The notes under the pieces: generated by a model
What the model was told of the DNA's origin: nothing
The model's database searches: none
Seen by the model: only the letters and a program-made list of their open reading frames with translations
Assembly: GCA_022843845.1 (NCBI GenBank)
Contig: JALHMW010000006.1
Span: forward strand, 1 to 64,000
Direction: 5' to 3'
DNA length: 64,000 bases
Source of the DNA: Archangium sp.
Lineage (GTDB): Bacteria; Myxococcota; Myxococcia; Myxococcales; Myxococcaceae
Part shown: in pieces, positions 11,986 through 20,131 of the stretch
Position numbering within the stretch: position 1 is the first letter of the stretch
How the letters are laid out: every line of letters starts with the position of its first letter
Position numbers and translations under genes: made by a program

Positions 11986-12831
11986 GTGGGACTCTCCGAC
12001 ACCATCAAGCAGGGCCTTCGGCAGTGGACGTTGGCGATGAGCCGCGACGATCTCGACGAGCGCTTGCGCGATGGGCGCACCGCCAACGAGTACGGCGTCG
12101 ACCCGTTCGGCCTGTCGCTCGAGTACGCGCTCTCGGCGGTCGGGCCCTTCGTGTGGCTCTTCAAGAACTACTTCCGGGTGCAGACCTACGGGCTCGCGCA
12201 CGTGCCCGCGGGCCGCGTGTTGCTCGTCTCGAACCACGGCGGTCAGCTGCCGGTCGACGGCGCGATGATCGGCGTCGCGCTGCTCACCGAGGCGAAGCCG
12301 CCCCGCATCGTGCGCTCGATGGTCGAGAAGTGGGTCGGCTCACTGCCGTACGTGTCGACCTTCTTCTCGCGCATCGGGCAGATCGTCGGCACGCCTGAGA
12401 ACTGCCGGCGGCTGCTCGAGAACGACGAGGCCATTCTCGTCTTCCCCGAGGGCCTCAAGGGCATCTCGAAGCTGTACGCCCAGCGCTACCAGCTGCAGGA
12501 CTTCGGCCTGGGCTTCATGCGGCTGGCGCTCGAGACGAAGACGCCCATCGTGCCCGTCGCGGTGGTCGGCAGCGAGGAGCAGGCGCCGGCGCTCATCAAC
12601 CTCAAGAGCGTGGGCAAGCTGTTCGGCATGCCCGCGCTCCCCGTGACGCCCTATGGCCTGCCGTTTCCCCTGCCCACGAAGTACCGCATCTACTTCGGCG
12701 AGCCCCTCGTCTTCACCGGCCGCGCCGACGACGAAGACGCCGAGCTCGAGAAGAAGGTGAACGTCGTCAAAGGCGCCATTCAGTCGATGCTCGAGAAGGG
12801 CCTCGCCGAGCGGAAGGGGATCTTCTTTTGA
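11986..12831 (+). CDS. Lysophospholipid acyltransferase family protein (LPLAT, MGAT-like)
   Basis: A 281-residue acyltransferase. The catalytic histidine lies in SNHGGQLPVDG, a spacing like the MGAT-type branch rather than strict H-x4-D, and the FPEG motif follows (ILVFPEGLKG). The C-terminal half has the usual PIVPVAVVGSEEQ strand. It is likely to acylate a glycerol- or lysolipid-type acceptor at the inner membrane. The start is GTG 11986, with a TAGAAC box at 11972-11977 immediately upstream. The stop overlaps the next gene's start (TTGA), so the epimerase-like enzyme is probably made together with it. Confidence 0.85.
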   Translation: MGLSDTIKQGLRQWTLAMSRDDLDERLRDGRTANEYGVDPFGLSLEYALSAVGPFVWLFKNYFRVQTYGLAHVPAGRVLLVSNHGGQLPVDGAMIGVALLTEAKPPRIVRSMVEKWVGSLPYVSTFFSRIGQIVGTPENCRRLLENDEAILVFPEGLKGISKLYAQRYQLQDFGLGFMRLALETKTPIVPVAVVGSEEQAPALINLKSVGKLFGMPALPVTPYGLPFPLPTKYRIYFGEPLVFTGRADDEDAELEKKVNVVKGAIQSMLEKGLAERKGIFF

Positions 12832-13763
12832 GCGGCGAGGGCGTGGTGCTGGTGACCGGCATCTCGGGCAACCTGGGCCGCGTCGTGGCGAAGCTGCTCC
12901 ACCGCACCGAGCGCGTCGCCGGCATCGATCGCCGCCCCTTCGTCGGCAAGCCGAAGGACGTGGAGCACTTCCAGATCGACCTGCGAAAGAAGAAGACCGA
13001 AGACGTCTTTCGCAAGCTGCCCGTGAAGGCCATCGTGCACATGGGCATCATGCATGACCCGCGCATGAGCGCGGAGGACCACCACAACTTCAACGTGCTC
13101 GGCACCACCCGCGTGCTCGAGTGCGCGGCGAAGTACGGCGTGAAGAAGCTCGTCGTGCTCTCGAGCGCCAACGTCTACGGGCCGTCGCCAGACAACTCGA
13201 ACTTCCTCTCGGAAGACGCGCCGTTGATGGCCGCGAGCCGGTTTCCGTCGGTGCGCGACCTCATCGAGGTCGACATGCTCGCGCACGGCTTCTTCTGGCG
13301 GCAGCCGAGCGTCGAGACGGTCGTCGTGCGGCCCGTGCACATCGTCGGCCCCACCATCAAGAACGCGCCCTCGAACTACCTGCGCCTGAAGCGGCCGATG
13401 ACGCTGATGGGCTTCGACCCGATGGTGCAGCTCATTCACATGCAGGACGTCGGCTCGGCGCTCGTGACCGCGCTCACGCCGGGGCTCAAGGGTGTCTACA
13501 ACGTCACCGGGCCGGGCGAGGTGCCCCTGTCGTCGTGCTTCAAGGAGCTGGGCGCCAGGCCCCTTCCCGTGCCGCACCCCATCGCGCGCGGCCTGCTCTC
13601 GTCGATGTTCAAGTACCGCCTCGCCAGCTACCCGCCCGAAGAGCTCGACCACATTCAGTTCCTCTGCATGGTCGACGGCGCGCGGTGGCGCAAAGAGACT
13701 GGCTGGAGCCCCGGCTCGTCGATGCGCGACACCATTCGAGGTGTGCTGTCTGACCTCAGCTGA
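12828..13763 (+). CDS. NAD-dependent epimerase/dehydratase (extended SDR)
   Basis: A 311-residue protein with an N-terminal Rossmann fold (VLVTGISGNLGRVVAKLL), the acidic IDLR strand, and an active-site region with SSANVYG. The expected YxxxK tyrosine helix is not obvious, so the substrate is unclear. A VRPVHIVGPT strand and C-terminal epimerase features support the family. The TTG start at 12828 overlaps the acyltransferase stop by four bases and is preceded by AAGGGGA. Coupling to an acyltransferase suggests a lipid or sugar-lipid modification step, which is inference. Confidence 0.82.
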   Translation: MSGEGVVLVTGISGNLGRVVAKLLHRTERVAGIDRRPFVGKPKDVEHFQIDLRKKKTEDVFRKLPVKAIVHMGIMHDPRMSAEDHHNFNVLGTTRVLECAAKYGVKKLVVLSSANVYGPSPDNSNFLSEDAPLMAASRFPSVRDLIEVDMLAHGFFWRQPSVETVVVRPVHIVGPTIKNAPSNYLRLKRPMTLMGFDPMVQLIHMQDVGSALVTALTPGLKGVYNVTGPGEVPLSSCFKELGARPLPVPHPIARGLLSSMFKYRLASYPPEELDHIQFLCMVDGARWRKETGWSPGSSMRDTIRGVLSDLS

Positions 13764-13885
13764 TCGGCCCGATTTTCAGTCGATCATGACGTGGCTGTCA
13801 GGTTGGAGCGGTGGCATGTCGCAGTTCTTCGAGACTCCTCTGCGGCAACCGCATGATGTTGCTTCTGGAATGGAAGGTCATCAGC

Positions 13886-13933
13886 ATGGCACTGGTGTTG
13901 CTGAGTAATCCTCTCGGTAAGGGGGTTCCATAG
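13886..13933 (+). other. Possible small ORF (15 codons) just before the terminator
   Basis: ATG 13886 is preceded by TGGAAGG and begins the peptide MALVLLSNPLGKGVP, which stops at TAG 13931-13933. A GTTCC/GGAAC hairpin overlaps its end and the intrinsic terminator follows 12 bases later. In-frame upstream ATGs at 13853 and 13856 could lengthen it. It could be a leader peptide, part of a 3' untranslated region, or chance. The spacer lies between the epimerase gene (ends 13763) and the sigma factor gene and is visibly less GC-rich than its neighbours. Confidence 0.25.
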
Positions 13934-13945
13934 GGGAACACCCGA

Positions 13946-13990
13946 CGCCCGTCGCCTCGGCCGGCCCCGAGTCGACGGGCGCTTTTTTTT
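13946..13990 (+). terminator. Strong intrinsic terminator
   Basis: Perfect 9-base arms CGCCCGTCG (13946-13954) and CGACGGGCG (13973-13981) continue into an inner CTCGG/CCGAG stem with a GC-rich loop. The run of T residues at 13983-13990 follows directly. This is the clearest intrinsic terminator in the window. It closes the transcript of the acyltransferase-epimerase unit, or of a small RNA in the spacer. Confidence 0.9.
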
Positions 13991-14108
13991 GTCCGCACGA
14001 GTCCCTCGCGTCGAGCCCGATGGCTCGGCGGTAACCGGGGACGGTGGTGGGCGCGTACCGGAGTCGATGACAGCGTTTGCCATCTCGTGGGAAGTCTTCG
14101 GCCCCGCC

Positions 14109-14663
14109 ATGAGTGCCATTCCGGTCGCAGCCGACTCCGACGAAGGGCTGATGGAGCGCTTCCAGCGCGGCGACCGGTCTGCGTTCGAGTCGCTCTTTCG
14201 CCGGCACGTGGCGCCGCTGACGAGCTTCCTGACGCGGCTCACCGGGAGCGCCGCCGCCGCCGAAGACGCGGTTCAGCTGACCTTCCTCTCGCTCGTTCGC
14301 TCGAGAGATCAGTTCGTGCGCGGCTCGAAGGTGAAGCCGTGGCTGTACGCCATCGCCTCGAACGCCGCGCGCGACCGGTTTCGCCGCACCAGGCGGGAAG
14401 ACCCTGGCGCCGAAGAGCCGGGAGAGGTCGCCATCGACGCGACGCATGGCGACGCGGGACTGAGGCGACGGCTGCACGCGGCGCTGCAAGAGCTGCCAGC
14501 GCCACAGCGCGAGGCCGTGGTGCTGCATCGCCTCGAGGGCTGGAGCTTCGGTGAGATCGCCGAAGCCGTCGGGGCCAGTGAGACGGCAGTCAAGGTGCGA
14601 GCCTTTCGCGGCACCCAGGTGCTGCGCGAACTGTTGAAGGACGTCTGGGAGGTCGACTCATGA
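14109..14663 (+). CDS. ECF-type RNA polymerase sigma factor
   Basis: A 184-residue sigma-70 family factor of the extracytoplasmic-function group. Region 2 is visible (LMERFQRGDRSAFESLFRRHV, then AEDAVQLTFLSLVRSRDQF and WLYAIASNAARDRFRR), and region 4 carries the helix-turn-helix (LPAPQREAVVLHRLEGWSFGEIAEAVGASETAVKVR). I place the start at ATG 14109; ATG 14067 is an in-frame alternative that adds 14 residues. It overlaps the next gene by ATGA, and that gene's product is a predicted membrane partner. It probably responds to an envelope signal relayed by that partner. Confidence 0.9.
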   Translation: MSAIPVAADSDEGLMERFQRGDRSAFESLFRRHVAPLTSFLTRLTGSAAAAEDAVQLTFLSLVRSRDQFVRGSKVKPWLYAIASNAARDRFRRTRREDPGAEEPGEVAIDATHGDAGLRRRLHAALQELPAPQREAVVLHRLEGWSFGEIAEAVGASETAVKVRAFRGTQVLRELLKDVWEVDS

Positions 14664-15310
14664 GCACACCACACCCATTCGGGAGTTCGTCTGAACCGCT
14701 CCCGCCTGAGCTCGAGGCGAGGCTGAAGCGGGCGGTCGAGGCCGAGCTCGACGCGCCGACCAGGCCGTGGGGCCGCGACGCCGCCCTCTTCGTGGTCGTC
14801 ACGCTGGTGCTCTTCTGCGGCGGCAGCTTCATCTTCAACTCGTCGATGTCCCCGATGGCGGTGAGCGCGCCCATCTGGGGCCAGTCGCTGGGGCTGTTGG
14901 CCGTCGCGTTGATCGCCGGCGTCGCCGGGCTCGCGCCGTGGCCTCAGCGGACGTCTCGCCCGCTCCTCCTCGGCTCGCTCCTGGGCGGGGCCGTGCTGGT
15001 GACGCAGCTGTTCTCGATGGAGCTGTCGGCCTTCACGCCTCGCGTGGGCTGCTTCGCGTGGGAGCTCGTCTGCTCGCTCGTCCCGGCGGGCATCGCGCTG
15101 GTCGCGGCGAAGCAGCACGCACCGCGTCTCTCTCGCGCGATGGTGTTGGGCTGGGCGGCTGGCACCATGTCGCTCGCCGTGATGCAGCTGAAGTGCCCGC
15201 ATCGGGACGTCGGCCACGTGCTGCTGTTCCACGTCGCGCCGCTGCTGCTGGTCGTCGCCGCGACGATGTTCGTGCGCCGCCGCTTGCCGACCCTCAGCTA
15301 CGCACCCTGA
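14660..15310 (+). CDS. Polytopic membrane protein, candidate anti-sigma factor (NrsF/DUF1109-like)
   Basis: A 216-residue protein with a cytoplasmic N-terminus of about 40 residues and six probable membrane helices. A CFAWELVCSLVP segment and a conserved-looking LKCPHRDVGHVLLFHVAP near the C-terminus resemble the cysteine and histidine features of NrsF-type anti-sigma factors, which hold ECF sigma factors at the membrane. It is translationally coupled to the sigma gene (ATGA overlap), as anti-sigma genes usually are. The anti-sigma role is inferred from position and topology; the family match was judged by eye. Confidence 0.65.
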   Translation: MSTPHPFGSSSEPLPPELEARLKRAVEAELDAPTRPWGRDAALFVVVTLVLFCGGSFIFNSSMSPMAVSAPIWGQSLGLLAVALIAGVAGLAPWPQRTSRPLLLGSLLGGAVLVTQLFSMELSAFTPRVGCFAWELVCSLVPAGIALVAAKQHAPRLSRAMVLGWAAGTMSLAVMQLKCPHRDVGHVLLFHVAPLLLVVAATMFVRRRLPTLSYAP

Positions 15311-15321
15311 AGAAGACGCCT

Positions 15322-15786
15322 TTAGAGCACCCCTGCGTCCACGACCCCTGCGTCGCTCGCCGGCAGCGCGGGGGCAGGCATGAGATCGGGAAAGGGGCCG
15401 TCGTCCTGGCTCTCGAGCCACCACCTGCCATCACGCCACACGAAGACGCTGGTGACCGTGGCCGACTTCTCGACGTTCGAGGGGAGCCGGTACCAGCTGA
15501 TGCGTGACACCACCTCGGCGATGCCAGCGCCCGAAACCTTCGCGTCGTCGAGATCGAAGTTGGTGATGAAGAGGTCGCGCTCGTCGTCGGTTTTCGTGCG
15601 CGCCTTCACGAAGGCCTTCCGCCGCTCGGGCACCAGCAGCTCGGCCGCGCCGCGAAAGTCCTTCCAGCGCGCCCGCTGGTGAAAGGCCTCGATGGCGGGC
15701 TTGAGCTCTTCGACGTCAGGCCGGGCACGCCAGGCGGCGCACGACGAGAGGATCGAGAGCAGCACCACGATGACTCCAGTTCGCAT
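15322..15786 (-). CDS. Small lipoprotein of unknown function
   Basis: A 154-residue protein with a lipoprotein signal (MRTGVIVVLLSILSSCAAW) and a mature domain resembling NTF2-like or DUF4440-type folds: an opening helix (ELKPAIEAFHQRARWKDF), then strands ending in FVWRDGRWWLESQDDGPF. The fold assignment is tentative. I chose ATG 15786 because it starts right at the signal peptide. It ends 11 bases from the convergent membrane gene and is divergent from the large TPR gene. It is probably anchored in the envelope. Confidence 0.65.
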   Translation of the reverse strand: MRTGVIVVLLSILSSCAAWRARPDVEELKPAIEAFHQRARWKDFRGAAELLVPERRKAFVKARTKTDDERDLFITNFDLDDAKVSGAGIAEVVSRISWYRLPSNVEKSATVTSVFVWRDGRWWLESQDDGPFPDLMPAPALPASDAGVVDAGVL

Positions 15787-15911
15787 GGTCGCGGACGGTA
15801 CCACCCGAGGGAGGGGCGGCCAGTCCAGCACCCGCGATTGTGCATGGCCCACCGCACGGGGAAGGGTATGTTTCCGCGGCCGTTTCGCCCTTCAGAGCCT
15901 TCCGAGCGCCC

Positions 15912-18900
15912 ATGTCGAAGTCGATGGTTGAGAAGTACGAGCAGATGCTCTCGCAGGACCCCACCTCGACCGTCTTCGTCGAGCTCGCGCGGGCGTACCT
16001 GGACAAAGGCGAGAACTCGAAGGCCATCGAGGTGTGCCAGCAGGGGTGCGCCCATCACCCGTCGTCCGTCGTGGGCCGCGTGTTGTGGGGCAAGGGCCTC
16101 ATCAACAGCGGTAAAGCGGCCGAGGCGATGCAGCAGTTCGACACCGCGGTGAACATCGACAAGGAAAACCCGCACGCGTACAACCTCATCAGCGAGGTGC
16201 TGCTGAGGAAGGGCCTGTACCGCTCGGCGCTCCCCATCTTGCGCAAGGCGTCGGCCCTGCAGCCGAACGACGCGCGCATCAAGCAGTGGGTCGAGCAGGC
16301 GCGTGCGGCCCTCGCTGGTGGCCCCGCTCCGATTCTGTACGACGAGACGTCGGTCAACACGAAGGCGCTGGTCGCCGAGCCCGCGACGCCCCCGCTGTCG
16401 GTCGAGGCGCCAAAGGCCGCTGACGCCGAGCCGACGACGGGCGTCGTGCCCGCCGTGTCGACGCCCTCGGGTGAGTTCCCCAACTCCGACCCCGATGTCT
16501 TCGCCGCCTTCACACCTGCCAAGGACGATCCACGCGCCGAGCCGACCGTGTTGATGTCTGCCTACACGCCCGAGACGCCGGCCGGCCGCTCGACGCTCGA
16601 GATGCCCACGCAGACCTCGCAGATTCCTGAGGCCTGGCCGTCGGCGCCGCGCTCGATGGATCACAAGCCGGGGCCCCCGGTGCCGACGCTGGAGCTGCCC
16701 GCCGTGCCCGGCTCCGCGCGCGCGCTCGAAGACAACCGGCCGACGATGGAGATCCCCGCCTCCAACGTCCTGGTGGCCTCGTTGCGGCCGAGCCACGATC
16801 AGCTCCCGATGGTGATGGGCAGCCTCGACGATCGCACCTCGACGGCCGAGCTGCCGCTGCAGCAGGGCTACGCGGCTGAGGCGCCCGACCCGTTCGCGGC
16901 GCTGTCGAAGCGCACCGAGTCGACCGAGACGTTCCGCGGTCTGACGAGCACTTTCCAGGCGCTCGAAGAGGCCGAGCCCGGGCCGCTCCCCTTGCCGTTG
17001 CCGCCGGCGCCGCCGGTGCCGAGCGACCCGAACATGCCGTCGGTGATCCCCTCGGCCGAGCTGCACCTGCCGCCGTCGACGCCCGCGATGCGGGCGAAAG
17101 AGCAGGGCGGGCTGCTCGACGAGGTGGTCTCGGCACAGTCCGAGGTGCCGACGAGTGAGTTCCAGATGCCGGGGCTCAACCAGGGCCCGGCGCGGGCCGC
17201 GGCCCCTGCGAAGCCTCCAGCATCGTCGGGAGGGCTGCTCGACGAGATCCCCGACTCCATCGAGCCGCCGTCGGGAGGCCTCGAGGCCCCGCGCGTGGAG
17301 TTCTCGACCCAGGCCACCGAGGCCATCGCGAAGGAGTACGAGCGCGAGCTGCGCGAGAAGCTCCAGGCCCGGCAACAGGAGAAGACGTTCTTCCAGAAGC
17401 ACGGGCTGAAGGTGGGCCTGCTCGCGGCCGTCGCCGTGGTCGCGGTCGCCCTCGGCGGCTCCTTTCTCTACACGCGTCAACAGCACGGTGGTGAGAACCT
17501 CGAGCAGGCGATCGCCCGTGGCCTCGCCGCCATCAACGCCGACACGAAGGAGCAGTACGTGCTCGGCATCGCGGCGCTCGAGCAGGCGCTCTCGATGGAC
17601 GAGGCGAACGTCGACGCGTGGGCCAACATCGGTCTGGCGAAGGCGATGCTGTACGCCGAGCACGGCGGGGCGTTGACCGATCGGCAAGCCGCGATGGCGG
17701 CGATGAACAAGCCCAAAGTGCGCGAGCTGCACCCCGAGCTCGCCCTCGTCGTCGACTACCTCACCGCCGACGCCGCCGAGCTGCAGGGGCGACGGCAGCA
17801 GCTGCTCGGCTCCGAGCTCAACAACAGCACCGTCGAGGCGCAGGCCGGGCGGGTGTTGCTGGCCGACAAGAAGCTCGACGAGGCCTTCAAGCACCTGCAG
17901 CGCGCCACCGAGCTCAACGCTCGCAACCTGCGCGCGCTGGTGGCGCTGGGTGAGTACTACCTGATCTCCGAAGACTACGAGAGCGCGGCCCGCATCCTCT
18001 CCACGGCGTACAACCTCTCGAAGTACCACCCGCAGCGGGTGATGGGCCTCGCCGAGGCGCGGCTCGAGCTGGGCCGCGAAGCGCAGGAGGCCCTCGCCGA
18101 GCTCGAAGGCCTGCCGGCCAACGCCGCCGTGCCCGACGCGATGAAGGGCCGGTACGCGCTGGTGCTCGGCCGGGCGCAGTCGGCCGCCGGGAAACACGAA
18201 GAGGCCGCGAAGACGCTCACCGAAGGCCTCGCCGCGAACAAGGACCTCGCCTTCGACTTCGAGATGGCGATGGGCATGGCCGCCCGAAACGCCGGCCGCA
18301 TGGCCGAGGCGCAGCGCGCCTACGACGAGGCCATCAAGGTGCGGCCGAAGAGCGAAGAGGCCAAAGAAGGCCTGGGCCGCGTGTTGCTCGCCCGCAGCCG
18401 CGAGAAGGAGCTGCTCGAGCGCCTCAAGCCCGAGGGCGATCAACGCAAGGTGTCGCTGGTGCGAGGCATCGCCGCGGTGCGAATCGACGACACCCGCCGC
18501 GCGCGCACCGAGCTCGAGCGCACCCGGGTCGCCGGCAAGTACCCGGCCGAGGCAGTCGTGTACCTCGCCCTCATCGACGCCGCCGAAGAGGGCGGCGACA
18601 AGGCGGTGCAGACGCTCGAGAAGGTCGTCGCCACCACCAAGCGCAACAAGGCCACCGCGCAGATCGCCCTCGCCCGCGTCTACATGAAGCGCAACGAGCT
18701 GACGAAGGCGCGCGCCCAGCTCGAAGAGGCCGCGAAGGACCCGCAGGACTACGAGGCCAACGCGCTGCTCGGCCAGCTGTACCTCGAGGCCATCGACATG
18801 GGCGTGCCGGCCGACACCGCGCTGGCGCCGCTCCAGAAGGCCGTCGAGCGCAACGGCAGCCACGGCCCCTCGCGCCACCTGCTGACCCGCACCTATCTCG

Positions 18901-19751
18901 GCCTGGGCCAGTTCCCCGAAGCGACCAGGCAGGTCGAGCAGTGGACCGCCGACAACCCGACCAGCGAAGACGCGTGGGTCGACGCCGCCTTCGTCTATCT
19001 GCACACCGGCCGCTTCAAGGAGGCCGAGGCCGCGGTCGCCAAGGGCGTGAAGGACAACGCCGACGTGCACGCCTTTCGCGTGAAGGCGCAGGTGCTCTTC
19101 GCGCGCGGAGACGCCCGCAACGCCTTCGCCTCGCTCGAGCGCGCCAACAAGCTGAACCCGAAGGACGCCGAGACCTTCTGTGAGATCGGCAACGCCTTCG
19201 TTCGCCAGGGCAACGCCGACACGGCCACCAAGGCGTACGAAGCTGCGCGCCGTGAGAACGCGAAGGTGCTCTGCGGCCTCGTCGGGCCCCACCACGCGAA
19301 GCCCACCGCGAAGGGCGGCCGGCCGACGCCGAAAGAAGAGCTGCTCGGGTTGCAGAAGCAGGCCTTCGCCGTGTGGGATCGCGCGCTGGTCGACGCGTCA
19401 CTGGCCCGGGTGCTGCTCGAGGAGCGCGATCTGAAGCACGCGCTCGAGTACGCCGAGAGCGCCACCCGAACGGCGCCCTTCTCGGCGGCTGCGTGGTTCG
19501 CGCTCGCCGAGGTGTCACGCAAACAGAAGAACGAGGCGAAGGCGCTCGAGTCGTACGGCAAGGCGGCCGAGTACGATCAGTCGTGGGCCGCGGCCCGCCT
19601 CTCGTACGCCGACGCCCTCATGCGCAGCGGCGGAGAAGGCCCGGCGAAGGCGCTGCCCGAGTACGAGGCGGTGTTGACGCTCTCGCAGAACGAGCCGGAT
19701 CTCGCGCGGGTGAAGAAGGTCGTCCCCGTCTTGAAGAAGCAGCTCAAGTGA
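15912..19751 (+). CDS. Large TPR membrane protein
   Basis: A 1279-residue protein. Residues 1-130 form a first TPR block (VEKYEQMLSQDPTSTVFVELARAYLDKGE and following). Residues about 130-480 are Pro/Ala/Thr-rich and probably disordered. One membrane helix lies near residues 500-520 (LLAAVAVVAVALGGSFLY), preceded by a basic charged helix. The remaining 750 or so residues are TPR-type helical repeats. The N-terminal block should be cytoplasmic and the C-terminal solenoid periplasmic, suggesting an envelope scaffold. Start ATG 15912 excludes a proline/arginine-rich upstream extension. It overlaps the next small membrane gene by GTGA. The role is unknown; motility or envelope assembly are possible in myxobacteria. 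Confidence 0.85.
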   Translation: MSKSMVEKYEQMLSQDPTSTVFVELARAYLDKGENSKAIEVCQQGCAHHPSSVVGRVLWGKGLINSGKAAEAMQQFDTAVNIDKENPHAYNLISEVLLRKGLYRSALPILRKASALQPNDARIKQWVEQARAALAGGPAPILYDETSVNTKALVAEPATPPLSVEAPKAADAEPTTGVVPAVSTPSGEFPNSDPDVFAAFTPAKDDPRAEPTVLMSAYTPETPAGRSTLEMPTQTSQIPEAWPSAPRSMDHKPGPPVPTLELPAVPGSARALEDNRPTMEIPASNVLVASLRPSHDQLPMVMGSLDDRTSTAELPLQQGYAAEAPDPFAALSKRTESTETFRGLTSTFQALEEAEPGPLPLPLPPAPPVPSDPNMPSVIPSAELHLPPSTPAMRAKEQGGLLDEVVSAQSEVPTSEFQMPGLNQGPARAAAPAKPPASSGGLLDEIPDSIEPPSGGLEAPRVEFSTQATEAIAKEYERELREKLQARQQEKTFFQKHGLKVGLLAAVAVVAVALGGSFLYTRQQHGGENLEQAIARGLAAINADTKEQYVLGIAALEQALSMDEANVDAWANIGLAKAMLYAEHGGALTDRQAAMAAMNKPKVRELHPELALVVDYLTADAAELQGRRQQLLGSELNNSTVEAQAGRVLLADKKLDEAFKHLQRATELNARNLRALVALGEYYLISEDYESAARILSTAYNLSKYHPQRVMGLAEARLELGREAQEALAELEGLPANAAVPDAMKGRYALVLGRAQSAAGKHEEAAKTLTEGLAANKDLAFDFEMAMGMAARNAGRMAEAQRAYDEAIKVRPKSEEAKEGLGRVLLARSREKELLERLKPEGDQRKVSLVRGIAAVRIDDTRRARTELERTRVAGKYPAEAVVYLALIDAAEEGGDKAVQTLEKVVATTKRNKATAQIALARVYMKRNELTKARAQLEEAAKDPQDYEANALLGQLYLEAIDMGVPADTALAPLQKAVERNGSHGPSRHLLTRTYLGLGQFPEATRQVEQWTADNPTSEDAWVDAAFVYLHTGRFKEAEAAVAKGVKDNADVHAFRVKAQVLFARGDARNAFASLERANKLNPKDAETFCEIGNAFVRQGNADTATKAYEAARRENAKVLCGLVGPHHAKPTAKGGRPTPKEELLGLQKQAFAVWDRALVDASLARVLLEERDLKHALEYAESATRTAPFSAAAWFALAEVSRKQKNEAKALESYGKAAEYDQSWAAARLSYADALMRSGGEGPAKALPEYEAVLTLSQNEPDLARVKKVVPVLKKQLK

Positions 19752-20119
19752 ACGAGTCGCCGTCGCCGGTCGTGCGCGAGAGCGCGCCGATTCCCGTCTT
19801 CCGCATCAGCTTCGCCAACGCGACCCTGCTCTCGGCCGGGTACCTGGTGGTGGGCGCGATCGTCGAGCTCGTCCGCCGCACCTGGAACCCACGGTGGGCC
19901 GAGCAGCTGTCGTGGTCGATGGAGGCGTTCCCGGCCGGCATCTTGCGCACCTTCGGCGCGCTGGACCCGCTGCGCGAGGCGTACGCCGCGGGCACGCTCC
20001 ACGAGACGCACGTGCGCCTCATCTACGCCGGCGCCGTCGTGCTCACCGTGTACGGCATCGGCCTGCTGGTCGGCGCGTCGATGTGGCTGATGGTGCGCTC
20101 GCGGCGCAGCGCCGGCTGA
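19748..20119 (+). CDS. Small two-helix membrane protein
   Basis: A 123-residue protein starting at GTG 19748, which overlaps the stop of the TPR gene by four bases. It has two membrane segments: one near residues 23-40 (LLSAGYLVVGAIVELV) and one near residues 88-112 (AGAVVLTVYGIGLLVGASMWLMV). A WNPRWAEQLSWSMEAFPAGI amphipathic stretch lies between them. I do not recognise the family. The coupling strongly suggests it works with the TPR membrane protein, perhaps as its membrane partner. Confidence 0.65.
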   Translation: MNESPSPVVRESAPIPVFRISFANATLLSAGYLVVGAIVELVRRTWNPRWAEQLSWSMEAFPAGILRTFGALDPLREAYAAGTLHETHVRLIYAGAVVLTVYGIGLLVGASMWLMVRSRRSAG

Positions 20120-20131
20120 CGGCTCCGCGCG

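Noticed and set aside
13989-14108. Longer sigma factor start at TTG 13989
   Set aside because: This start falls inside the terminator T-run, and the added residues do not resemble sigma factor sequence.
15606-19295. Very long antisense reading frame opposite the TPR gene
   Set aside because: It is a composition artefact of high third-position GC. Its residues are Arg/Leu/Gly-rich and carry no family motifs, while the sense strand has clear TPR repeats and a proper start.
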